From Clostridia bacterium (lineage in GTDB: Bacteria > Bacillota > Clostridia > Oscillospirales > CAG-272), in the NCBI GenBank assembly GCA_017540175.1, contig JAFYBN010000112.1, forward strand, positions 1 through 33,127: DNA of 33,127 nt. The letters are read 5' to 3'. The notes beneath the pieces are model-generated. The model made no database searches and was not told the DNA's origin. It saw only the letters and a list, made by a program, of their open reading frames with translations. Positions 23,861-30,090 of the stretch are shown here, piece by piece. Every line of letters starts with the position of its first letter. Position 1 is the stretch's first letter. The translations under genes were made by a program, and so were the position numbers.

Positions 23861-25363
23861 ATGCCCGCGCAAAACTACAAACAGATTTCCGGCATGGCTT
23901 CTTCGAGGAGGTCCCCGCCGATACGCCTCCTTGCCTTGCTTCTCGTACTGGTCACATGCTGGTCGTGCGGCAGCCGGACCCCGGACGAGCATGAGACCGC
24001 CCCGCCGGTTACCGAAAGCGTCCCGGCGGATGAGGCGCAGCAGCTGGAGGAGGACCTCGGAGAGGAGCCGCCCGTGGAGATGCCGCCCGACGATGAAAAC
24101 ATACCTGACCAAACAGGCACAGAGGAAAAAACCATGTCGGCATATTTTGATTACGCGCTTCCCGCCCCGGGCGAGACGAACCCGTCGCGCCTCGGCCTGC
24201 ACGCCGCGGAGGGGGGCGAAATACAGCTCGCCGGGAAACGGTTCTGCGGCTTCGGCGTGAACTATTTCGGCGCGTTCGCCCATTACTGGTATGCCAATTA
24301 CTATCAGGTTCCGTTCGTCAAAGCGTTCGCCAAGCTGAAGGAATACGGCGTGGATTTTGTCCGCATGCCCTTCGGCGGCTACTGGACGGACTATTACAAG
24401 GCGTTCGCGAAGGATCCCGACGCCGTCCTGCGCTACCTCGACCGCGTGGTGGAGGAAGCGGAAAAGGCGCACATCGGGATCATCGTCTCCCTGTTCTGGC
24501 ACGACACCGCCCTGCCGCTGTACCTCGGCGAGCACCGCTCGGCGATGGGCGATCCCGAGAGCGAAACGGTCGGGTTCGCGCTCGACTATACCGCCGCGAT
24601 CGTCAGCCGGTACGCGGATTCTCCCGCCGTCTGGGCGTGGGAGATCGGCAACGAGTACAATCTTTCGGCAGACCTGTGCGACACCTCCGGATGGAGCTGG
24701 CTGAGCGGGTACCCCGGCGAGGAGCCGAGCGGCTTCGATTACTATTCCTCCGATGAAATGATCACGTTCTATACTTTGATCGGCTCGAAGATCAGGGAAT
24801 ACGACGGGTGGCGCATGATCGAGACCGGGAACGGGGAAATGCGTTCCTTTGCGAAGGCGAGCGCCGAGCGGTCCCGGAAGATGAATCAAAAGAAGCATGC
24901 GTGGTCGGTCGACTGGACGACGAACACCCGGAGCGACTTCGACGAAATGAACGCGCGGATGACGCCCGATCCCCTCAACTGCGTCTGCTTCCACCTGCAG
25001 CACGGGACCGGGGACGGCACAGGGAAATACGTCGAAACGATGACGCCGTGGGGAAAGAAGGTCACACAGCGGGAGTATTTCACCGCGTACAAGGAGGCCG
25101 CCGACGCCTGCGGGAAGGCCTGCATCTTCGGCGAGATGGGCGATTTCATGGACATGAACAACGCGCCGGATATCGAAGAACACTTCCGCAGCCTGATCGA
25201 CGATATCCGCGCCTCGGGCATCCAGATCGCCCTGACCTGGCAGTTCCAGGATTTCACCGACGCGGGGAACGACGGCATGAAGCTACGCGTGCTCGGCGAG
25301 GCAAACGCAGCCTTGAGGGCGGACGGAGTTTGCGATGCCGAAGCCGCGTTCGTCATTGAATAA
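23861..25363 (+). CDS. GH5-like endo-glycosidase lipoprotein (cellulase/mannanase superfamily)
   Basis: 500 aa. An N-terminal hydrophobic segment (about 22-36, LLALLLVLVTCWSC) ends in a lipobox-type Cys. A Glu/Asp/Pro-rich spacer runs to about residue 95. The TIM barrel (about 110-490) has GFGVNYFG at strand 1, VRMPFGGYW, WAWEIGNEYN (E265 acid/base) and CIFGEMGDF (E425 nucleophile), the layout of GH5. In this locus a beta-mannanase or mannosidase role is attractive but not proven. It would be anchored outside the membrane. AAGGAG lies 11 nt before the ATG, which is rather long. It has its own promoter and terminator, so it is monocistronic. Confidence 0.8.
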   Translation: MPAQNYKQISGMASSRRSPPIRLLALLLVLVTCWSCGSRTPDEHETAPPVTESVPADEAQQLEEDLGEEPPVEMPPDDENIPDQTGTEEKTMSAYFDYALPAPGETNPSRLGLHAAEGGEIQLAGKRFCGFGVNYFGAFAHYWYANYYQVPFVKAFAKLKEYGVDFVRMPFGGYWTDYYKAFAKDPDAVLRYLDRVVEEAEKAHIGIIVSLFWHDTALPLYLGEHRSAMGDPESETVGFALDYTAAIVSRYADSPAVWAWEIGNEYNLSADLCDTSGWSWLSGYPGEEPSGFDYYSSDEMITFYTLIGSKIREYDGWRMIETGNGEMRSFAKASAERSRKMNQKKHAWSVDWTTNTRSDFDEMNARMTPDPLNCVCFHLQHGTGDGTGKYVETMTPWGKKVTQREYFTAYKEAADACGKACIFGEMGDFMDMNNAPDIEEHFRSLIDDIRASGIQIALTWQFQDFTDAGNDGMKLRVLGEANAALRADGVCDAEAAFVIE

Positions 25364-25374
25364 TATGCTTCACA

Positions 25375-25408
25375 AAAGAAGCCGTTTCCATGCGGAGGCG
25401 GCTTCTTT
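25375..25408 (+). terminator. Intrinsic terminator of the GH5-like gene
   Basis: A perfect 10-bp stem, AAAGAAGCCG (25375-25384) and CGGCTTCTTT (25399-25408), with a 14-nt loop, 12 nt after the stop codon. The A/T-ended stem could work in both directions and would also stop transcription from the integrase side. Confidence 0.9.
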
Positions 25409-25466
25409 CACGTTGTCGGTCGGATTTGATTTCGGCGATACGAAACGCGCTGTCTGGACTGAAGAT

Positions 25467-25523
25467 GAGCGGAACGCCAAGTGCGTTGCTTCTAGGTGAT
25501 TCCGTCATGGAACGACGTTCCGC
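25467..25523. promoter_or_regulatory. Palindromic sites between GH5 gene and integrase (possible attachment/arm sites)
   Basis: GCGGAACG (25469-25476) is repeated inverted as CGTTCCGC (25516-25523). A perfect palindrome, GGAACG-A-CGTTCC, lies at 25509-25521. Such repeats just downstream of an integrase gene may be recombinase arm or core sites; direct evidence is lacking. Confidence 0.35.
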
Positions 25524-25556
25524 CTCACCCTCTTAAACATAGTTCCGCATGAAGAT

Positions 25557-26774
25557 TTACAGCGCAAACCCATCCGTGATCCCGACCAGCCGGGTGCTGT
25601 CACGCTTGACGTAGTACATCTCCGTGATCTCCGACGTGCTGTGTCCGAGCAGGTCGGCGACCTGTTTCGGCGAGAGGCAGAGGAGCGAACCGTCGGGCTG
25701 CTTGACGCCGTTGACCAACCGCGAAGCGAAGGTATGCCGGAAGCTGTGGAGCCCCTTCTGTTCGATCCCTGCGTTCTTCAGGATCTTGTAGTACCGCTTG
25801 CGGAAGTTGACGGGGCGGGTGTACTTCCCCTGCTGGTCGCATACGAGGGGCGTGTTCTCGCCGAAGTAGAATTCCTTCCGCAGATCCTTGATCGCTTCGA
25901 TAGCGGTGTCGTTGAGGGGAACGTCGCGCTTGCTCGTCGCGCTCTTGAGCTTCCCGACCTTGACCTCCCTTCCGCTGTCGATCTCCGCGCCTTCGCGGCG
26001 GTAGACTTCCTTCACGCCGCGCTGTACATGAAGCACACGGTTGTCCAGATCGACGTCGCTGTTGAGCAGACCGAGCAGTTCTCCCGAGCGCAGACCGGTG
26101 TTGAGCAGGAGTGTGAACGCGCTGGCCTGCATGTACTTCCGCACGCCGTTGCCGTACAGCGAGAAGGCTTCCGCCTTGAACTTGTCGAGCTCCTCATCCG
26201 TGAAGACCGTGACCGTCTCGCAGGTGGGGAGATTTTCCTTGTCCTGCGCCGCGAGGAAGTTCGCCTTCTTCATCATCGGCGCGGCGGTCATCGGACTGCG
26301 GGTGATGAGCTCCTGCTCCGTCAGGCTCTTGTAATACTCGTTCAGGAGGTTGTGAACCTTCTTCACGGTGCTGTATGCGTACCCTTCGTTCATCATCCGG
26401 TTCAGCAGACTCTTCACGTCGGCGGCGGTGACGTCCTCGACGATCTTGTCGCCGATGTACGGGTAGATCTGGTGGCGCGCAGTGCATTCGTACCGGTCGT
26501 AGGTCGTACGCTCGATGCTCGGCAGTTTGAAGACCTCGAGCCACCGCTGCATGCTTTCCTTCAGCGGACGCCGGATCTCGTCGGATTCGATCCGGTCGTC
26601 GTAGAAGTGTTCGGTGTACTCTTTCATCTTCTTCTCGACGTCCTTCTTACCCGTGCCGGAGAACGCGCGGCGCATACGTGTCCCGGCTTCGTCGAGATAC
26701 CACACCGTCCCGTGCCATCGTCCGTCGTTGCATTTGCTGGCCGTACCGTTTGTCAGCAGTTTTTTCTGTGCCAC
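25557..26774 (-). CDS. Tyrosine recombinase/integrase
   Basis: 405 aa, the size of Tn916-type integrases. An N-terminal arm-binding region (about 1-60; GRWHGTVWYLDEAG) is followed by a SAM-like core-binding domain (about 70-165) and the catalytic domain (about 190-400). The catalytic set is complete: R229 in NTGLRSGE, Lys in KLKSATSK (277 or 282), H343 and R346 in HSFRHTFA, H378 in LLGHST, and Tyr387/388 in EMYYVK. It catalyses excision and insertion of the element. The start is GTG at 26774 with GGAGGG about 9 nt upstream; that site overlaps the stop region of the preceding 33-codon gene, so translation is probably coupled. No separate excisionase is recognised. Confidence 0.95.
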   Translation of the reverse strand: MAQKKLLTNGTASKCNDGRWHGTVWYLDEAGTRMRRAFSGTGKKDVEKKMKEYTEHFYDDRIESDEIRRPLKESMQRWLEVFKLPSIERTTYDRYECTARHQIYPYIGDKIVEDVTAADVKSLLNRMMNEGYAYSTVKKVHNLLNEYYKSLTEQELITRSPMTAAPMMKKANFLAAQDKENLPTCETVTVFTDEELDKFKAEAFSLYGNGVRKYMQASAFTLLLNTGLRSGELLGLLNSDVDLDNRVLHVQRGVKEVYRREGAEIDSGREVKVGKLKSATSKRDVPLNDTAIEAIKDLRKEFYFGENTPLVCDQQGKYTRPVNFRKRYYKILKNAGIEQKGLHSFRHTFASRLVNGVKQPDGSLLCLSPKQVADLLGHSTSEITEMYYVKRDSTRLVGITDGFAL

Positions 26775-26780
26775 TGTTTT

Positions 26781-26882
26781 TTATCCCTCCTTTCTCGTTT
26801 TCGTTACCACATACCATACCACAACCCTGTCCGGAAGTCCAGTTCCGGAGCCGGCTGCGCCGAACTTTATCAGTTCAGACAT
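26781..26882 (-). CDS. Small 33-aa protein between relaxase and integrase
   Basis: An ATG at 26882 has AAGGAG 5 nt upstream and opens a 33-codon frame (MSELIKFGAAGSGTGL...TRKEG) ending in TAA at 26781. It starts 19 nt after the relaxase stop and ends 6 nt before the integrase start, with the integrase ribosome binding site inside its last codons. It is mildly hydrophobic in the middle (VVVWYVV) with a basic tail. It contains the 20-bp palindrome at 26830-26849. I recognise no family. It may be a coupling leader or a tiny excisionase-like factor. Confidence 0.55.
   Translation of the reverse strand: MSELIKFGAAGSGTGLPDRVVVWYVVTKTRKEG
26830..26849. promoter_or_regulatory. 20-bp palindrome upstream of integrase
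   Basis: TCCGGAA-GTCCAG-TTCCGGA, with perfect 7-bp arms, lies inside the 33-codon gene and about 55 nt before the integrase start. It is operator-like and could also form an RNA hairpin that masks translation. Confidence 0.5.
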
Positions 26883-26901
26883 ATCTGCTCCTTCCCTCTG
26901 C

Positions 26902-28602
26902 TCATGACAAGGTCGGACCGCTGTACTGTTCCTCGTCGTCGTCTTCGTCTTGATCGTTGTTCTGTTTGTCTTTCGGGTCGTAATCCGAATCGGAATCCGC
27001 CCCGCCATACTCCGTCTCACCGTAGTAGTACTCATATCCGTCTTCGCCGAGATCTTCCATGTCGGGAACTTCCTTCTTTGGTTTGTCGTCTTCTCCGTCA
27101 AAGAGATCGGACGCGTCGGTGACCTCTTCCCTGTCGTCGTACTCATATCCGTCCTCTCCGAGGTCCTCCATTTCCGAATCGTCACTGCTCCGACCGTCCG
27201 TACCGTCCTTGAAGAGATCGTCCGCGTCCTGACCCTCGCTCCCCTGCACATGCGAAACGGAATCCGCACGCGCTATACCGAACCGTTCCCGCGCCTCATC
27301 CAGTTCGTCAGCACGAGCGCGTTCGATCAGGTACGCGATCACCGCGAGCGGGATGCCGAGCGCCGCGCCGACGTTTTTCGCCTCCCGCTCCGCGTCGAGC
27401 TCGCGCTGTACCTCTTCGTGCGTCTTCCCTTTCAGCGAAGGACGAGGAAACAGACCAGCGAGAAGATCAACGTACCGAGGAAGATGGTCCATCCAAACAT
27501 CGCCGTCAGCCTCCGCGACGCGCTCTCGACCGACTTCGTGTTCTTCATCACGGCGAACCGCAGATCGTCCATCGTCAGCTCCACAGAGCTTTTCACGCGA
27601 AACTTCCCATCCGGTAACTGCTCCTCCCGCTGCTGATCCAGCAAAGATTTCAGCTCCGCGATCTCCTTCGAATGCTCCCGGAGCGTTTCCGTCAGCTCCG
27701 CGTTCATCGATTCCAACCGTCTGAGCACCTCGTCCTGCGACGTTGAACGCGGGATCGGCGTGTTCATCCGTGTCAGTTCGTCCATGCTCAATCTCCTCGA
27801 GGATCCGTTTTCGTATTGCGAATTCAACCTCCATGACCTCCTTCAGGTACTTCGTGTCGGACAGACTTCGGTCCCGACACCGTTTTTGTTTGCCGTCTCT
27901 GTGCGGTGGTTCGTTCAGACAGACGTATGTGATGTGTTTCCGGTCCGCGCGCCAAACCGTTTCGTAACCGAACTCACGCATCCGCACACGGAATTGATCC
28001 GGCGTCCACGACGTCTCCATGCTCATGGTGATCGCGCTGCGCAGACGGAACTTCCACGAGTCCGAACGGACGGCAGAGCGGTATTCGCCGTTCTTGACAT
28101 CCCGGACGTCCGGTTTCCGCGCGTACGGTTTCAGCACAGAGAGACCGTGTGCTGCACAGATCCCGTCGCTGAGCTGACGGAGTGTCTGCAGCGTTTTCGG
28201 CGTCTGCCGAAGCTTCAACCCCGTTTCGTGATTCACACTGTTGATAACAAAATGGTTGTGCAGGTGCTCCCGGTCGACGTGCGTCGCGACCAGCACCTCG
28301 TGACCGGGCCATGCGCGCGCCGCGAACTCGAGACCGATCTCGTTCACCTCCTGCGGCGTGACCGCTTCGTCCGGCGAGAACGACTGGACATAGTGATAGA
28401 AATACGTGCCGCCGCACTTTCCCCATGCCTGCTTCGTCGCCATGAACTGATCGAGCGCATACGCGGGAACGCAGTCCTCGCCCGAAGTACAGAACGCTTT
28501 TTCACCGATCTGCGTCTTGTGCGGCTGCAGACAGTAGTCGATCACACGTCCCAGCGCAGACCGCGAACTGTTCCCGCCGCTCTTGTATTTGATATACGTC
28601 AC
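26902..28602 (-). CDS. mobA: Relaxase, MobA/VirD2 (MOB-P) type
   Basis: 566 aa. The N-terminal relaxase domain (about 1-200) has the histidine motif ATHVDREHLHNHFVIN (H108, D110, H113, H115, H117) that positions the metal, and N-terminal Tyr candidates such as Y23. It nicks at oriT and stays bound to the 5' end. The middle (about 270-390) is low in predicted structure because another gene occupies the same DNA in a second frame. The C-terminus (from about 455) is very acidic and carries two copies of MEDLGEDGYEY. It starts at a GTG whose last two bases begin the mobC stop (GTGA), so it is coupled to MobC; the only AAGGAGG is 19 nt upstream. Confidence 0.9.
   Translation of the reverse strand: MTYIKYKSGGNSSRSALGRVIDYCLQPHKTQIGEKAFCTSGEDCVPAYALDQFMATKQAWGKCGGTYFYHYVQSFSPDEAVTPQEVNEIGLEFAARAWPGHEVLVATHVDREHLHNHFVINSVNHETGLKLRQTPKTLQTLRQLSDGICAAHGLSVLKPYARKPDVRDVKNGEYRSAVRSDSWKFRLRSAITMSMETSWTPDQFRVRMREFGYETVWRADRKHITYVCLNEPPHRDGKQKRCRDRSLSDTKYLKEVMEVEFAIRKRILEEIEHGRTDTDEHADPAFNVAGRGAQTVGIDERGADGNAPGAFEGDRGAEIFAGSAAGGAVTGWEVSREKLCGADDGRSAVRRDEEHEVGRERVAEADGDVWMDHLPRYVDLLAGLFPRPSLKGKTHEEVQRELDAEREAKNVGAALGIPLAVIAYLIERARADELDEARERFGIARADSVSHVQGSEGQDADDLFKDGTDGRSSDDSEMEDLGEDGYEYDDREEVTDASDLFDGEDDKPKKEVPDMEDLGEDGYEYYYGETEYGGADSDSDYDPKDKQNNDQDEDDDEEQYSGPTLS
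27432..27785 (-). CDS. Coiled-coil membrane-anchored protein nested in mobA (MobB/MbeB-like position)
   Basis: 117 aa, in a different frame, wholly inside mobA (relaxase residues about 272-390). The ATG at 27785 has GAGGAG 7 nt upstream, a strong site. The protein starts MDELTRMNTPIPRS, continues as a Glu/Leu-rich coiled coil (VLRRLESMNAELTETLREH; about 18-55), then a mixed segment, and ends in a single transmembrane helix (about 95-115; WTIFLGTLIFSLVCFLVL). This is a coherent membrane protein, not a shadow, whereas the relaxase frame here is Gly/Ala/Arg-rich. In ColE1-type plasmids mbeB and mbeD are likewise nested in mbeA and encode small coiled-coil or membrane proteins needed for mobilization. 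A similar role is inferred from position and architecture. Confidence 0.72.
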   Translation of the reverse strand: MDELTRMNTPIPRSTSQDEVLRRLESMNAELTETLREHSKEIAELKSLLDQQREEQLPDGKFRVKSSVELTMDDLRFAVMKNTKSVESASRRLTAMFGWTIFLGTLIFSLVCFLVLR

Positions 28603-28925
28603 CGTTGCGATGCCTTGCTCACCTCCTTTTGGATCGCGGCCAGTCCGGCGGCGACCGCGCCGAGCTGCTCGTTGATTTCGTTCAGACCGACGACATAGAT
28701 CTCGCCGCTGTTGGCCTTCCGCGTGAGCTGATTGACGTTGTTCCCGATCCGGCGCAGCTCCGCCAGCATCGGTTTGAGATCATCGAGGATGACGATGGGC
28801 TTGTCCATTCCGGCGCTGACAAGATACTCCGTCCGGCTCATCTTCGCGCGTTTTGCGTTTGCGTCGATCACGGAAAGCTCATGGTCGCTGAACCGGATCG
28901 GTACGACGTTGTTTCGTTTTCTCAT
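28599..28925 (-). CDS. mobC: Mobilization protein MobC
   Basis: 108 aa. The N-terminal ribbon-helix-helix (about 8-42; VVPIRFSDHELSVIDANAKR, MSRTEYLVSAG) should bind oriT. The C-terminal half has the MobC family segment LRRIGNNVNQLTRKAN (about 59-74) and a helical tail. It helps open the DNA strands at oriT for the relaxase and may repress the operon. I chose the ATG at 28925, with GGAGG 6 nt upstream; the longer frame reads into a non-coding structured region. Its stop overlaps the relaxase GTG. Confidence 0.88.
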   Translation of the reverse strand: MRKRNNVVPIRFSDHELSVIDANAKRAKMSRTEYLVSAGMDKPIVILDDLKPMLAELRRIGNNVNQLTRKANSGEIYVVGLNEINEQLGAVAAGLAAIQKEVSKASQR

Positions 28926-28952
28926 GAAAATCCTCCGTTTCTTCGTGATTTT

Positions 28953-29135
28953 GGGGGCTGTGGATCGTTTCCAAAGGGGTGCGGGTCCTCCCGCCGAGCG
29001 GTGGCCGGGGATAGCCGGACGCTCTGCTCGCCTTCCACAGCCCCCACATTTTCCCTTCCGGAAGATGGTAAAAACGGCACTTTGAGGGCATGCTGATTTC
29101 GGGTGCAGAGGACTGACAGTCACCACCCCGAAATC
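28953..29135. other. Candidate origin of transfer (oriT): nested inverted repeats upstream of mobC
   Basis: The gap between mobC and the HTH gene is full of inverted repeats. GGGGGCTGTGG (28953-28963) pairs with CCACAGCCCCC (29035-29045). Inside are GCGGG-TCCT-CCCGC (28981-28994) and CCGG...CCGG around 29005-29018. Next come CTTCCGGAAG (29055-29064) and GATTTCGGG/CCCGAAATC (29095-29103/29127-29135) enclosing ACTG-A-CAGT. On the minus strand CTATCCCCGGC (from 29014) partly resembles the IncP-type nick region (CTATCCTG then CCCGGC). Location beside mobC fits oriT; the nick site is not proven. Confidence 0.5.
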
Positions 29136-29139
29136 GTAT

Positions 29140-29550
29140 TCACGTCGCCTCCTTGCGCGGATGTTTGCGGTCGTACTCCTGCAGACGCCGCTCCGTGTTT
29201 GCGCGCGCGAGCTGATTTCGGAACCTTGCGTCGAGCACTTCGCCGAACGGAAGGATGCGGAAGCACAGGTTCCCGTTGCGCTTCTTTCCGTCCTTCGACG
29301 TGAAAAACGTCGGCTCGGTTCGGATCAGACCCTTCTGCTCAAGCAGGGAAACATACTTCCCGACGGTGTTTCTGCTCATGCCGCACGCCGAACCGATCGT
29401 GTCGTAGCTCGGGTAACATGTGTACGTTTTCCGATCCTCGCACCGGATCAGGAACGCGTAGACCAGAATTTCTCCGCCCGACAGTCCCAGGTCGAAGATC
29501 TCGTTCGGCAGGACGAACTGATTGCGCAGGCGTTTTTGTTTTTCGTTCAA
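29140..29550 (-). CDS. Winged helix-turn-helix protein, replication/plasmid-type
   Basis: 136 aa. Residues 14-90 form a winged HTH of the type found in replication initiator N-termini and in helix-turn-helix proteins of clostridial mobile elements (VLPNEIFDLGLSGGEILVY, then CYPSYDTIGSACGMSRNTVGK, then SLLEQKGLI). The C-terminus is basic (RRLQEYDRKHPRK). The start is TTG at 29550 with GGAGGTG 5 nt upstream; no nearby ATG or GTG fits. Upstream lies a duplicated iteron-like region, so it may bind those repeats as initiator or copy control factor. That function is inferred. Confidence 0.75.
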   Translation of the reverse strand: MNEKQKRLRNQFVLPNEIFDLGLSGGEILVYAFLIRCEDRKTYTCYPSYDTIGSACGMSRNTVGKYVSLLEQKGLIRTEPTFFTSKDGKKRNGNLCFRILPFGEVLDARFRNQLARANTERRLQEYDRKHPRKEAT

Positions 29551-29565
29551 TCGAACACCTCCGTT

Positions 29566-30090
29566 TTGTTTCCGCTTCGTGTGCGGATATCATGCTGAAA
29601 ATTTTCTTGCACCCCTTCCGAAAATATCGCGAGATCGCGTGCATCCCAATAACGACAACGCTTTCCGCGATTTTTTAGCGAGTCCGAAGCGTCACGCTTC
29701 GCGTCACAACTGCGCATGACGATTCTGTTGCCGCGCGTTTCGTGACATGACGACGCCTTTTTCAATAAGATCCTTCGGTTTTTTCACTTTCTCTGATTCT
29801 GTTTTCCGCATCGAGCGGATGTCATGCTGAAATATTTCTCGCACCCCATCCGAGAATTTCGCGAGATTGCGTGCATCTCAATAACGACAACGCTTTCCGC
29901 GATTTTTTCGCGAGTCCGATGCGTCACGTTTCGCGTCACAGCTTCGCCTGACAATTCTGCCGTCACGCATTTCGTGACGCAATCCGCACGCCATTTTTTG
30001 AAAACGCGAGTCCGCGCAAACCCAATCGTGACAACGGTTTCCGGGATACTGTGACGCGATGACGCCTTTTTTCAACAAGACCCCTCGAGA
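29566..30090. repeat. 232-bp direct duplication, 2.3 copies, with iteron-like GCGTCAC motifs
   Basis: Copy A starts near 29566 and copy B near 29798 (for example gcggatatcatgctgaa at 29583 and gcggatgtcatgctgaa at 29815). A partial third copy ends at 30090 in the 3' end of the helicase gene. Each copy carries GCGTCAC/GTGACGC-type heptads, often as inverted pairs (GTCACG-N5-CGTGAC at 29962-29978), and CGCGA-N5-TCGCG hairpins. At least eight GTCAC/GTGAC occurrences lie within about 370 nt. The end of each copy resembles the ribosome binding region of the HTH gene, so the unit is a duplicated leader. It may act as an origin of replication. Confidence 0.65.

Noticed and set aside
23693-25183. A 496-codon minus-strand open frame opposite the GH5-like gene
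   Set aside because: It is an antisense shadow without start signal; promoter, ribosome binding site and terminator all belong to the plus-strand gene.
25641-27122. A 493-codon plus-strand open frame opposite the integrase
   Set aside because: It is antisense to a complete tyrosine recombinase and has no recognisable domain.
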